A stretch of 64,000 nucleotides of DNA from Stereocaulon alpinum (GCA_018257865.1 JAEUBA010000106.1:23139-87138), one strand, 5' to 3'; shown: positions 34,683 to 46,483, numbered from the stretch's first letter. Program-made: numbers and translations. The notes: generated from the sequence alone by a model not told the origin.

Positions 34683-36055
34683 TGTGCTTCACATGCTGTG
34701 TACGTACGGTATATGATAGCCGCAGAAAACGCGACGCCGTCAAATGGTTCGCAGACTTTCAGGCTTCGGGGTCGTCCCGGTCCGGACACGCCACCCGAAG
34801 CCTGCCCTCTACAACTTCACTTGACAACCATTCTCTTCTGGAAAGCACTCAGGTCTCCACTCATGGTCCGGAAACTTCGGAGACATAGTGAAGATCGGAG
34901 GTCTCAGTCTCCTGTCTACAATGAAACTTGTAATGTCCGAAAAAGGAAGCAACGGAACATCTAGCATTTGTGCTCCGCGGACGACGATGCAGAATATGAC
35001 CGTAACTCAGTCTCTCCGTTTCAATGAAGCTAAGTATTGAAGATTTCGACCTGCTCTATCGCCGATCGATCTTAAGAGAACAAAAGCATTATAGCCTAAA
35101 ACGAGTCAATGGCCGTGATATTCTTGATGCTCAGAGCGCAAGATGCTGTGCGTACTCCTGCACATAAGTCGGAATGCTCCTTTGATTGCTTCGGACCTGT
35201 TTCTTGTAACATGTGTAACTTTGCTGCGTTTGAACAATCAAGTGCCAGTGTGATCACGGACGTGGCTCGTTGCCTGCTCCAATCGTGCGACCAACGACTA
35301 GTGTCTCTCGTTCAGCCTACCAATGCTTGTTGCTGCCAATGTCAAGTGGACAAGCAAAATTGACAAGACGGAGCAATGTACAGTTTATCAAATAACAATC
35401 AGATCGACGGAAACATCTTGACGGTGGTTTTCCTTGATAATAGGAAGCGAACAGGCAGGCAATTCTACACATCATATTCTTTCGTATGGGAATACACTAC
35501 AGACCATCTAAGCCAAATCAAGATAACTCTCCGATCCTCGTCTTCTGAGCCGGGTGTCATGCAGCATTGATACCTAAGATGTAACGTACTTTGACGAAGT
35601 TCTTGCTAAGCTCCGGTGCTGCCGAATGACATCGAATTCCTGCATGTTGTAATAACATAGTCAGGGCTCGGGATGTAAAGGTCAAGGCCCTATAACGTCT
35701 GTGCTTCAGGCTTATACCCAGTGAAAGTCCAGGAGGTGTGTTAAAGGGTCCATCAAATGACCCAGGGGTAAGTCTGATGTTGGGGGCGAATGGATGGAGA
35801 TATCAGAGTGACGCAAATCGGCATATTCACTCTCATGATCTCGTGCCCTTGTGCCGGAAAGGTTGGAACCTTCCTGTGTAGTTGTGTTCCCACACCACAA
35901 ATTGGCTCCTCGCACTGATATAACATTCCTTCCTTTACTACTTGTATACCCACATTCTGAACCCTTGGTCAATCTCAGCGCTCAATACAACCGCCATCAC
36001 TCTCACAACAGTACAGTATCAAATATCCTTTAAACAGCACAATTCTCTACACAAG
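34683..36055. other. Intergenic; one cysteine-rich short ORF
   Basis: About 1.4 kb. The only item of note is an 84-codon plus-strand frame at 35109-35363, described separately. The last 200 bp before 36056 are CA/CT-rich, as expected of a promoter and leader. Confidence 0.5.
35109..35363 (+). CDS. Small cysteine-rich ORF, 84 residues, uncertain
   Basis: This frame encodes ten cysteines in 84 residues, including SECSFDCFGPVSCNMCNF and a terminal ACCCQCQ cluster. The N-terminus MAVIFLMLRAQDA is a weak candidate signal peptide. No promoter element or intron supports it and it matches no family I know. Cysteine density alone is not proof of coding. Confidence 0.25.
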   Translation: MAVIFLMLRAQDAVRTPAHKSECSFDCFGPVSCNMCNFAAFEQSSASVITDVARCLLQSCDQRLVSLVQPTNACCCQCQVDKQN

Positions 36056-36732
36056 ATGGGTGCTTGGGGCTATGGCTTGTTACAGTCCGATCAGGAGCTC
36101 GATATATTGGCCGACATCTCCGAAGAAGCAGGAAAGCTTGCCAAAATCGCGTACTTCTCTTTCTGGTATCCTGATGATCTAGACGAGGCCATCAGTAAGC
36201 TTAGCAATGGCCTCTTTCACCAGCTTCTCGAGAGATACAAGGCCAAGAATTGGAAGCACGGCCTGATCTATCTAGGTGCTCTCTCGATGCGTCTCGGTGT
36301 TACCATAAGCAAGGAAGACATGCAGGTGCTCATCAACGCACTTGAGCGTACAAGGATGTATGATTTGGCAAAGTGGCAGATGGACTGCGCGTTGAAGGGT
36401 TACCAGAATGGGAAGCCATGGAACTTTGAAGGTCTTGGACTTGTCGACGAGATGCGTAATGGCACCAACAAGTACACCACGGGTCACGGTAGCTTCATCA
36501 CTGCTGCTTGCTGAAGTAAGATACTGACTGCTGGTTTCTGGTAGCATACCTAGCCAACGTTCCTCAGAATCCCAAAATGATGCCAAAGTACATGCCCAGA
36601 GATGGCGAAGTCGCAGTTGATGATTCCGAGGATGAGGATGAAGGGAAGACATGGAGTTCCTTCAAGTCCCAAGAACCGACGAGCACAAGCAAGCTGGGAG
36701 CAACACTCAAGAACCTTAGGTTTGGGTCCTAG
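36056..36732 (+). CDS. Small MGAWGYG-type hypothetical protein, two exons
   Basis: A predicted protein of 206 residues, exons 36056-36488 and 36545-36732. The 56-bp intron has donor GTAGCT, branch ATACTGAC and acceptor GGTAG, and joins GH-AYLANVPQNPKMMPKYM in frame. Fungal genomes carry many proteins that begin MGAWGYG(L/I)xQSD; they are uncharacterised and faintly recall the bacterial DUF4259 opening. The middle is helical (EEAGKLAKIAYFSFW, LEHGLIYLGALSMRL-like). The C-terminus has the acidic VAVDDSEDEDEG and ends LGATLKNLRFGS. If unspliced, the frame ends 8 codons after the donor with ITAAC. It is probably soluble; no signal peptide is seen. Confidence 0.8.
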
Positions 36733-37575
36733 ACAGGACGCTGATATTTTTACCAAGCTCTAGCTACGATAGTCTGATAGATGGTGGAGAGCGATTTCTG
36801 GAAATGCAGGCTGGCCCCGAGCAATATTGGAAAATGATCCTTAGACGGTGATAGTAGACATAACACCATACCCAAGATTGCTTGCTCTGGGAGTGAATTA
36901 GTCAAGCAGCAACATCTACCTTTCTACCTATTACACTTCAAGGGCAAGTCGCCCCACCATCTCACTTACGCCACTGGCCCAGCTGACGTATCCAACTCAT
37001 AGTCACGCGCCTGATCGATGCAGGATACACATAGCACAATGACACTTTTCACTATCCTTAGCCAGTTTATCCTCCTACCTTTCCGTCTTTGTCTGGACTT
37101 TTACTCATCAGGTTACCTGAACATTGAATCAATCTGACGGTCGCTGCATGTGCTATAAGGCAGTCTCCAACAGGTGGCGAAGAGATGGTCTATGGGCATA
37201 GTACTGTTTCACAACACCAATATCGAGCGGCTACGGCAAGGTGGCAGCCGAGCTGAAGGCGTCTTCTGTCACAACATGCTCATCATCGACTATATTCCAC
37301 CCGACTTGTTCCCTTTGTTTACAATGCTCGTGCTTTTGCGTCTACATATCAACACTTTAATACTATTCTCCAACGTCTCACCGGGTCGTCAACCACCTGA
37401 TGCTACTACCACGAGAACAACTCAAGCCACTTGCTAATACCATTTCATCGTCCAAGTACTCTTGCTTCATCACAGTACAGCAAAGTACCTTAGTGACTAA
37501 GGCCTACTCAGGGGCCTCGCTCAAGGGCCTCGCTTAGGGGGTCCCCGGCCCGAAACGCCGGAAAGTTGCCTGCAC

Positions 37576-37581
37576 TGACTC
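37576..37581 (+). promoter_or_regulatory. TGACTC element (CpcA/Gcn4 site, distal)
   Basis: TGACTC lies 140 bp upstream of the tryptophan synthase ATG. It is a core match to the cross-pathway control element TGA(C/G)TCA. Confidence 0.5.
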
Positions 37582-37617
37582 CGATCTCAGGGCTAGGGCT
37601 AGATTAGATAAGACAGG

Positions 37618-37624
37618 TGACTCA
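37618..37624 (+). promoter_or_regulatory. TGACTCA element (CpcA/Gcn4 site, proximal)
   Basis: A perfect palindromic Gcn4/CpcA consensus 92 bp upstream of the tryptophan synthase start. Fungal amino-acid genes are commonly activated through this site under amino-acid starvation. Confidence 0.7.
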
Positions 37625-37715
37625 ATCATTTGGCATTTCCTATGATGCATAGACAAAGCCAAATCACTGCTTGCCGTTGACATAACATCACCCTGCCAAT
37701 TGTGCCAGACCAGCC

Positions 37716-40096
37716 ATGGAGCATATCAAAGACACATTTGCCAAATGTCGGAAAGAAAAGCGCGCCGCGCTTGTCACGTACGTGACCGCTGGATATCCAA
37801 CAGCAGACGAAACTGTGGATATACTGTTAGGAATGGAAGCTGGTGGCGCTGGTGCGTAGCGACCTGCCTTGGGAAAGAGCGTTCACTGAGTGAAACATAG
37901 ACCTTATCGAGCTCGGACTCCCTTTCACAGATCCAATTGCAGACGGGCCTACGATACAGAAGTCGAATACACAGGCATTGAAGAATGGGATCACAGTGGA
38001 GTCGACGTTGGAGACGGTACGGAAAGCGAGACGGAAAGGACTTAAGGCTCCGGTACTGTTCATGGGCTACTATAATCCAATATTGAGCTACGGAGAGGAG
38101 AAGTTGGTAAAGGACACAAGGGAAGCAGGAGTCAATGGATTCATTGTCGTGGATCTGCCACCTGAGGAGGCTGAGAGGTTCATGAAGTACTGTACGCGTG
38201 GAGGGTAGGCGTACTCCCCAATAGTACCAACATATCTCACTGACATTGGCGGCTCGCAGTCTTTCCTACATCCCACTGATCGCACCTGCAACTTCAGAAA
38301 ACCGTATGAAACGGTTGTGCAAGCTTGCCGATTCCTTCATATACGTCGTATCACGCATGGGGGTTACAGGTGCCACGGGAACACTCGCCGAGGGGATACA
38401 AGACCTCGTCGACCGCGTCCACAGATATTCTGAAGGCAAGCCAGCTGCAGTGGGATTTGGCGTTAGCACGAGACAGCACTTTCTCGATGTGGGCAGCGTT
38501 GCGGAGGGCGTGGTCATTGGTAGTCAGATAGTAATGACACTAGCAAATGCTCCTGCAGGCCAGGGTGCTCAGAAGGTGGAAGAGTACTGTTGTGAGATCA
38601 CAGGGAAAAAGGTTGGGAAGCATACGGTTACAAACGGTGTTCAAAAGACAATGGATGAAGAAAAGCAAATGACTAATGGGAAACCAAATGGAAAGACATA
38701 TGAAAACCCAGCGTTAGAGAATGGGCATGGGGAGAACGGAGAGTCAGTTCATGTGGATGATGTGGTCAAGCCTGGGCAGAATGGTGGTGCGCCTGGATTG
38801 GCAACCGAACTCGAAGCTCTCAACATGAATGGAGGTGAATATGCAGCTGTACCTTCACGGTTTGGTGAGTTCGGTGGCCAATACGTTCCCGAGTCGTTAA
38901 TGGATTGCCTAGCTGAGCTGGAAGATGGGTTCAACAAAGCAAGAGATGACCCAAAGTTCTGGGAAGAGTACCGGTCGTACTATCCATTCATGGGTCGACC
39001 AGGCCAGCTGCATTTGGCAGAACGATTGACCGAGCACGCCGGTGGTGCAAATATTTGGTTGAAACGAGAGGATCTGAATCACACCGGAAGTCACAAAATC
39101 AACAATGCCCTAGGACAAATACTGCTGGCCAGGAGGCTAGGCAAAACACAGATCATAGCTGAAACAGGAGCTGGGCAGCACGGTGTTGCAACAGCCACAG
39201 TCTGCGCAAAGTTCGGCATGAAATGCACAATCTATATGGGTGCCGAGGACGTCCGAAGACAAGCACTGAACGTCTTCCGTATCAAATTGCTTGGTGCCAA
39301 GGTAGTCGCTGTCGAAGCCGGAGCGATGACATTACGAGATGCCGTCAATGAAGCAATGCGGGCCTGGGTCGTCGATCTCTCAACTACACACTACATCATC
39401 GGCTCAGCCATCGGGCCTCACCCTTTCCCCACCATCGTACGGACATTCCAATCAGTCATTGGCAATGAGACAAAGGAACAGATGCAGAAACTGAAGGGCA
39501 AGCTCCCAGACGCACTTGTCGCATGTGTAGGCGGCGGAAGTAATGCAGTCGGCATGTTCTATCCCTTTGCTCAAGATCCAAGCGTCAAGCTTCTGGGAGT
39601 TGAAGCGGGTGGAGACGGCCTGGACACTGATCGGCATAGCGCTACGTTGACTGGAGGGACGAAGGGCGTCTTACATGGCGTACGAACTTACGTCCTACAG
39701 AACAAGCATGGCCAGATCTCTGAAACACATTCCGTGTCAGCAGGCCTCGACTACCCTGGTGTCGGGCCTGAATTGAGTTCTTGGAAGGACAACGAGCGTG
39801 CGAGATTCATCGCAGCCACAGACGCCGACGCCTTCTTAGGATTCAAGCTCCTTTCAGAACTTGAGGGTATTATCCCAGCATTGGAGACGGCACACGCAAT
39901 CTGGGGAGCGCTTGAGCTAGCGAAGGAGATGAAGAAGGGGGAAGACATTGTGATTTGTCTAAGTGGAAGGGGAGATAAAGATGTACAGAGTGTAGCGGAC
40001 GAGCTCCCCAAGATCGGGCCTAAGATAGGTTGGGATCTGAGATGTGAGTGTTCCGCTTCTACTGAATATGACGAAAGCTAACGCGCATCAGTTTGA
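37716..40096 (+). CDS. TRP5: Tryptophan synthase, bifunctional alpha-beta, four exons
   Basis: This enzyme catalyses the last two steps of tryptophan synthesis in the cytosol. Exons are 37716-37851, 37901-38204, 38260-40043 and 40092-40096; introns are 48-55 bp and the product is 742 residues. The alpha domain (residues 1 to about 265) has AALVTYVTAGYPTADE, IELGLPFTDPIADGPTIQ with the catalytic Glu and Asp, and SRMGVTGATG. A charged N/G-rich linker covers about 270-340. The beta domain begins RFGEFGGQYVPESLMD, has LNHTGSHKINNALGQ with the PLP lysine at about 425, GAGQHGVATATVCAKFG and ACVGGGSNAVGMFYPF. The final intron splits the penultimate codon: splicing yields the conserved GWDLRF end, whereas read-through would add CECSASTEYDES. 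Called TRP5 after yeast; the same gene is trp-3 in Neurospora. Confidence 0.96.
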
Positions 40097-42469
40097 ATAA
40101 GCATAGCACGGCGATTGAAAGGCCAAAAGTTGTGTAAGATACTTCTAGACAATAGAAATGGCAAATTCGGGAACTCAAACTCCCTCTCGGACTCCCTCTC
40201 GGGCTGAGAGAACATACCAGCCCTCCCTATCGCCAGCGGTCAGGAAGACCCATGGTCGAAGCCCCTTCTTGTTCGTCGAATAGACTCCAATGATCGTCAT
40301 GATGTGGAGACTAATCTACGCAGACGGGTTTCACATCTGCATCAGCGAGTGTTACTACGAAATAAAGCTAAACTTGGGTGCTCCAGGTACAGCGCACTGC
40401 ATCATTCCTCCTCCACTCAACCGCCATCTCACCCTCAGGCCCTCCTTCCCCGGCACCTCGATACCATCAGCCACAACAGCCACATCAACGAATTCTGCAC
40501 CTTGTAAGTCGTGGCGAAAGTAGCTGTTTTAGTATTGATAGAGCTGGTGCTGATGTGGAAGGTTGGGTGGGTGTGGGGTGGGGTTGCTGATGGTAAGGGT
40601 TAGGGTGGAGGGTGCGAGGATGAGGAAGGATCTGGTGTGTACAGTACCTCGAGAAGATGATGATAGAATGGATGTCTCGGAAATGTTCAAGGGCCTTGAA
40701 TAGGGAGGGAGCAATTCTTAGGGTAAAAGTGATTGTATCCGGTTGTGGCGAGATAAGAGGTGTGGTGTTGAGGGAGGGGAAGAGGGTGCCAGTGCTTAAG
40801 ATTATCGCTGCTTCTGTTTGCAGATCGAGTCTGGTTTAAAACGCTGGTAATATACTCTTCGAAGTTACACGACACGTGACCCCCAACTCGATTCACCAGT
40901 CTATATCCGGAACTTCGCCACCAGGATTTCTGATACATGTGTGCGTCGAAACCGAAGATACGAACCTCTACTTCGATTCCCTGAAAGGAAGGAGACGGCG
41001 ACGAGTGCTGGAGGAGACTACTTTTGGAAGGAGAGGTGGTGGGTTTGGCTATTACGGCCGTACGGTTGGTACGATTGAGAACAGCATTCGAAGCGGCTGG
41101 GACCTGTCGAGTCGGTATTCGAGGACGGATGTGCCTGGAATCCATGACACCAGTGGCACCAAAAAGGATTTTTTGTTTTTTTTTTTGGCTCAGTCCACTC
41201 GAAATGATTATACCTAGAGCAAGGAGAAATTGTACACGTACGGATATTGATGTTTCTGGTATTGGCAGCTGGATACTAAGTTGAGTCTTGGGACGGACAA
41301 GTGAATCGAGAGATCTAGTAACATGTAGAATAGCAGATTGTCCTAAAGAGCGACTAGTCGGAAAAAGCATCGCATTCCCCTATCCACCATGATCCCCTCA
41401 CGAAATCAACATAACAGTACACACCAACTTAGCAAGGTACAGCACCATAGTACATCCCAGTCGCAGCTTCCATCTCCGCTAGTTCAGGTGCGCTCCAGCA
41501 ATCGGGTTGTGGCCGAGGTCGAGGGACGGGGAGGGCGAGGGTTAGAGTAGGTGCGAGTAGGCTGATTAGGAGGAGGAGTTGGAGGGGGAGTTGGAGTTGG
41601 AAATGCATGACGGTGAGTCGGAGGGGTGAGTTGGGTTGGTGTTGAGGGTGTGTTCTTGAGTCGGGGAAAGAGTTTGATTGTGGGTCGGTGGGCTCGAGGC
41701 TCGAAGAAGTTGAAGATTGATACGATTGGAGGGGAGAGAGCAGGTTGTACTTTGAGAGTCTGGGTCTTTGGTTGTTTGATTGTTTGGATCATTCAAATCA
41801 GACCTGGAAAAGGGCCACTTCTTATAGCAAACATCACGAGAGTGTCCGCGTGATGCCTCAAGGGCGAAGGTTTTGCCTCAAACACCTTCTGCTTCATCCG
41901 CCTCACCAACCATGGCCTCATTCGCTCAACGGACCACTTCCAGTAAAGAACAGTGTTAAAATTAGGCCATGAAACAATCTTTTCGGAATGCTCTAAATCG
42001 GAAACGTTTCGATCAACTTCGAGTACTTTTCGGGGGTGTTTCATAGTTACGGCCGTAGGAATACACCACGTTTCCAATACACCCAGTCACCAACCAGTGG
42101 GGCTAACGAATGAATCCATTTCAACTGCCATCATTCCAGCTAAGAACAGAATATGATCATCGTTTTCGAGACAGTAAATGAAACGAGGAGGAGCCAAGGA
42201 TTCCAAATATATGTTCCTGTTGTCATGTCACGTGGAAATCAGGCCTACACAGTACCTTAAAAAGCCGCAACGTCTCCCAGTCGAAATGACTTGACAAATT
42301 CCCACAGATTCTACCCACACTCCAACAGATCGCCTATCAATCGAAGCACTGGCTGCTCGACTTACCCTCAAGAACACACCAACCTCCAATACCTCCCAAA
42401 CTCAGCCTCCAAAACCGAATCTCACTCCACCCTGATCAAGTCCATTCGAGACATCAAGTTCCACTCTTC
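40097..42469. other. Intergenic, no firm gene
   Basis: About 2.4 kb. A long minus-strand frame at 40687-41370 (227 codons) runs through a poly-A tract and has no family match. A second at 41484-41792 is a low-complexity T/P-rich artefact. The stretch just before 42470 is C/A-rich and is probably the leader of the short secreted peptide. Confidence 0.5.
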
Positions 42470-42625
42470 ATGATGCAAGCCCATCTCCTCCTCTTCACCA
42501 TCCTAGCGCCTGCCGTCATCGCAATCACGATTCCCGAACCTGGAAATGCAATTCCTCAGCCTCGAGATAACAATGATAATTCAGAGGAAGAGGTGTATGT
42601 GCCCCTGCTGGGCGTTCCGAAGTGA
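42470..42625 (+). CDS. Short secreted peptide candidate A, 51 residues
   Basis: A 51-residue frame starting with two adjacent methionines (42470 and 42473). The N-terminus MMQAHLLLFTILAPAVIA is a textbook signal peptide with probable cleavage before ITIPEP. The mature part would be about 33 residues, proline- and acid-rich without cysteine (NNDNSEEEVYVPLLGVPK). The signal region resembles that of candidate B on the opposite strand (MQPKLLLLAILPPLA), both in protein and in DNA, suggesting common origin. No intron is required. It may be a secreted signalling peptide, an effector or a wall-associated peptide; none of these is shown by sequence. Confidence 0.5.
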   Translation: MMQAHLLLFTILAPAVIAITIPEPGNAIPQPRDNNDNSEEEVYVPLLGVPK

Positions 42626-43026
42626 GGTTCTTCTCCTTCACATGCCTCTCAAGGCTGGAACTACTCGAATTGGTCCATGCCATGAGATCTCTCCTGTTTA
42701 GTCCTAGGCAGTGGTGGTGATAGTCAGTGAACAATGACCATACTGATTTGGCGGTTTTGTTGGCAAGGGTTACCAACAGAATTATACTATTAGACTTGTT
42801 AGCTATTCATGCGTATCTGTCCTTACAATTAAATTGCAGTATTCGGAGGCTAGCATTGATTCTCGGGAGGTAAACATGGGAAAGCCGAATCTCCTATTCT
42901 CAATCATGTGCCAAACGTATGCATTCATTTGATCTACACTACTGCCTCCCAGCGTGCTTATTGAAACCACGGTACCTCTGCAACGACTGTATCTGGTACC
43001 CTACTTGATCACATCCTGCACATATC
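42626..43026. other. Spacer between two convergent secreted-peptide genes
   Basis: About 400 bp without a supported gene. Confidence 0.5.
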
Positions 43027-43326
43027 CTATGGCCCCAGCTTGGAATCAACCATCGGCCCGAGGGGCCCTCCTCTCGTTTGATTGTGATGATTGGTGCCGC
43101 TGGGAGATTTGGGTCCGCCATGATGTTTGTGGGTTCCGTTATGGGGTGGAGCGCCAGCAGCATTGGGCAGTCCAGTGTGGCTCACATGGGTCTTGGTGTG
43201 AGGAGGTCCACCGGAAGGCTCGGGAGGCTCGGGCATAGCGCTGACGGAGTTTGCGACGTTCTCAGCTTGAGGCATGGTAAGCGCTAAGGGTGGGAGAATC
43301 GCTAGAAGGAGGAGTTTCGGTTGCAT
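43027..43326 (-). CDS. Short secreted protein candidate B, 99 residues, His/Pro/Gly-rich
   Basis: A single-exon frame of 99 residues. MQPKLLLLAILPPLALT is a clear signal peptide, with cleavage likely before MPQAEN. The mature part is rich in H, P, G, T and N, has no cysteine, and contains two N-glycosylation motifs (NGT and NQT) in GAPPHNGTHKHHGGPKSPSG and its surroundings. The histidine pattern could bind metal, but that is inference. It lies tail-to-tail with candidate A. Composition and order are like many small secreted proteins of plant-associated or rock-dwelling fungi. No family is recognised. Confidence 0.62.
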   Translation of the reverse strand: MQPKLLLLAILPPLALTMPQAENVANSVSAMPEPPEPSGGPPHTKTHVSHTGLPNAAGAPPHNGTHKHHGGPKSPSGTNHHNQTRGGPLGPMVDSKLGP

Positions 43327-44662
43327 GGTGAAGTTGCAGGACTGGGCTTTTTAGAGAAATGCTTTGCTTATCGTCCGGTGTGGGTCGTTGATAGAATCGT
43401 TCGGGGAGTAGCTAGTGCTTCGAAAGTGAGGACTTGAGACTGTGGATTTTGGACTTTGAGTACTTGAATCTTCAAATTCAGGTCGGAACTCGAGACTGTC
43501 TTAAATTAGGGTACGCGTAATGGCATTCGTGTTGCGCAATGCTCCAGACATCAAAACTTGCTTTTTCATCCTCCTTTGTACACGCATTCGAGTCTTAGTC
43601 AGATTACGTTCTCACCAAAGAAAGGCGCTTGATGATAACACTGCCATTTTCAGGCTAGAAAGCGCACCGCTAAACCTGCAGTAAATCTAACAAAGGTTAG
43701 CCTTGAAAAGATTGTCCGATAGAAAGGCTCGGATGTTGCGCCCGCCTATTGGCCTGAAAGGCTGACGCGGCCTCAGTCCCTAACTCAACTTGCGGGGCAA
43801 GCGGTCTGCAGACCATGCATTATATCACTGATTTCGAAAAATCGCTCTAAAGAGATCTATCGGTGAACAGAGAGCTGCTCACGTACTCGGCTGGTACATG
43901 CGCACAAAGTTCTCGACCAGCGTACTCCCTGAGGATGGTCATGTATACTGCAAAATGCATTAGCATTGATCCTTACCAAATCTTATAGTGTTAGTAGGTA
44001 GCAACGGATCTTAATTTGTAGTAAACTCATCCGACAGGCGTTCAGGCATTGACAGGGGACTCATGACCTAGGAGAAGCACCAATCATACTATGAGGTGCG
44101 GAGTATCAAGCAATCCCCTATCCAAGGAATCAAGATCATAGAATAGCGTCTCATGCGTAACGCTCTGACCATTACTACTTGCCGCGGCCAAATACTTTCT
44201 GCAGTACAGCAATTGCTTAGGTCCTGAGGCTCCCTTGCCAATCCATGTATATACAGAAATGCATTCGCCCTGCATTTGTGCGTGTACGCGATTGAGAAGT
44301 CTGAGAACGATAGTCTGCAAAGTCTGTCATAGGTTCCATATTACGAATGGAGCATTTGGGCCACGTCATCTGAAGAGCCAAAACAGTCCCCACAGTGTAG
44401 TGATCCGACCAGGTGATGCGCAGCAGCTGCGTCTTGAGTGTGGCTGTGATGACCCGGTTCGGCAGTGTGCGTCGGAATGAGTGGACGGAGTCCTTTGTGA
44501 CCTTCCTAACTCTAGGTACTGGTGCCGCTGAATTTGCCAGTGCGCTTGTTGTAAGCCATCACTTGCGATACTAGGGGTGATTTGGTAGTACGGCCTCCCT
44601 GCATGATCATGCCATTCTCAATGTCACTTCTTGAGGGAATGGTTAGGGACGATGAGCAACTG
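43327..44662. other. Intergenic, no supported gene
   Basis: About 1.3 kb. A 78-codon minus-strand frame at 44084-44320 is unsupported. Confidence 0.5.
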
Positions 44663-44839
44663 CTACCGTGGCATGAGACACCTGCACTTTGAGAGCCTTT
44701 CACGGTAGTGGTACTGCTTGGATTTGCAGGTCTGTGACGTGTAACCATCGGAGAAGACCGAGTCATTGGAAGTCTGTTGCTGGGTAACAGCGAGGACGAA
44801 GGAGGCGACAAGTAGAATGAGCCAGTATCGAGCAAGCAT
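44663..44839 (-). CDS. Short secreted protein candidate C, 58 residues, cysteine-containing
   Basis: A 58-residue frame. MLARYWLILLVASFVLAVTQ is a strong signal peptide with cleavage near AVT-QQQ. The mature part carries three cysteines (SQTCKSKQYHY and KCRCLMPR). A different frame of the same DNA (44512-44835) stays open for 107 codons, so a frame-changing intron near 44700 could extend this protein; I found no good donor-acceptor pair for that. The frame is short enough that chance remains possible. Confidence 0.4.
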   Translation of the reverse strand: MLARYWLILLVASFVLAVTQQQTSNDSVFSDGYTSQTCKSKQYHYRERLSKCRCLMPR

Positions 44840-46483
44840 GATGTGCTACAGGTGTACCGATGTGGATGCCAGGCTCCGGATCACATCCCACACGGCTTCG
44901 AAGACTACAAGCTAGTCAAGTTCAATAGACAGTGCTTTAGGTGTCCAAGCAAGGTCAGGTCGAAGGCGACTTGTTATGGGATTGATCAGGAAGGAATCAG
45001 TGAAAGGTCGCATACTCTAAATTTGTGAAGGACAGTACCAAGTTTGGCATGAAACACTGTTATGTACTTTGCAAAACGAGTGGCGCCCATTGCAAGCTTC
45101 CAAGCAGCGCATGGAACGAGCAAGCAACAGTCGCCGTTTATGGAAGACTTTCGCTGGCATGCATGTTGTATCGTAGAGGTACGCTTACTCACTTGTCGAC
45201 ATAGTGATTCCGAATAGGTGGATGTAACCACTAAGGTGCTCCTGAACCAAGCTCAGGCGGAACGGAATATTAGCCAGCCATGAGCTTGACATCAACTACC
45301 CACGGCCTTGATTGAAGCCAAAGCAAACCAAGCAATGGCGTTGTACGCTTGACCACGCCAGCAGCGGCTTGCCGAAGCCTAGAGCAAGTCTTTACCCCGA
45401 GCAGAGATGGGATTCTTCACGTGTAATCTAACAAGTTGAGCAGAGCGTTGATCAGGCATGCCTGTCGAGCAGTCGTTCGGCTAGGTAGTGTGAGAGAGAG
45501 TAAAAGGCCAGAGTCAACTGAGCCGAGCGTCGACTGGGTATGCGTGCTCCAAACAGCTCATTACAGTTTGTGTCTCATTTCATCGAGTCGAGAATAGGAC
45601 GCGACCACACCTTCTGTGATAGAGCCACCTTTCAAACCATGTCAGCTCACAAGGATCGAAGACGCTTGTACTTAATGAAGGCTGGCCAGCCCCATGAGGC
45701 CGACGGTAGCTGTTGTGTAAATATAGGCGTTGCGACCAGAAGCAACAAGTTACCAGACCGACTCAGATAGATGACAACATGGCCGCGATGAGCTTTGATA
45801 GATAGACTGCTTTCATGGCTCCTACAGTCATAGGGGTCAGGTGCTATCGAGTTTGCCCAATTCATTATTTTCGATTGACTACCAATTCAAATACTCATTA
45901 GAGGGCGGCGTTGACTATAGTGCTATGGGGGCAAGATCATGTATAACATATTAGGGAACAATGGCGTAGAGCGTTCTCACAGGCCACAACAATCTGGCCC
46001 CAAAGCTCCAAGCAAGCTCTAGGCCCGGATCGGCGCCGCCCTAGCATAAGCCACTCCCGCAGAGCCAACCAACGACCTGCCATATCGCGATCAAGGTCCG
46101 TCCACGCCTTCTTGATTGTTATTAAATAATTATTGCATGTGGCCGACGCCGAAACATGACTGGACACACATTTTCCGACCACCGCGGCTCTCTGCGAATC
46201 CCATAAAGGACATGTGCAAGTGGCGTGGCTGATGACTGGGTTCAAACACTGGCTGCCGGCGACCTCAGATTAAGGGAATGGACGGACACAGCTGCTGTTA
46301 CTGGCACTGTCCTCCGGGTCCAAAATGCAAGGCACAATTGCTATGACGTCTGTATAGGAAGAGATTAAGGGGATGAAATGAGCATATAAAGATGTCTGGA
46401 ACCGCACGGTGTTCGAATTAGCAAGAGAAGTCTACAATCAAGGAAAGCATTGCCAGGCAAAGTCAACATATCAGATTCCCAAC
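44840..46483. other. Intergenic, upstream of the ribonuclease gene
   Basis: About 1.6 kb without a supported gene. The frames present are short and unremarkable. The TATA box of the next gene lies at its 3' end. Confidence 0.55.
46385..46390 (+). promoter_or_regulatory. TATA box of the ribonuclease gene
   Basis: TATAAA in the context GAGCATATAAAGATG, 94 bp upstream of the start codon, fits a TATA-driven secreted-protein gene with a leader of about 60 bases. Confidence 0.6.

Larger units (their letters stand above)
36733..37715. other. Intergenic, upstream region of tryptophan synthase
   Basis: About 980 bp. It holds two general-control elements near its 3' end and a small direct repeat GGGCCTCGCT(C/T)A at 37513-37535. 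A frame at 37174-37437 is not supported. Confidence 0.6.

Noticed and set aside
40687..41370. 227-codon minus-strand frame
   Set aside because: It crosses a poly-A tract, has no family similarity and no consistent codon bias; a shorter gene from the inner ATG (MDSRHIRPRI) cannot be excluded but is not supported.
41484..41792. Thr/Pro-rich protein
   Set aside because: Low-complexity frame from a G-rich strand, with no start context or partner exon.
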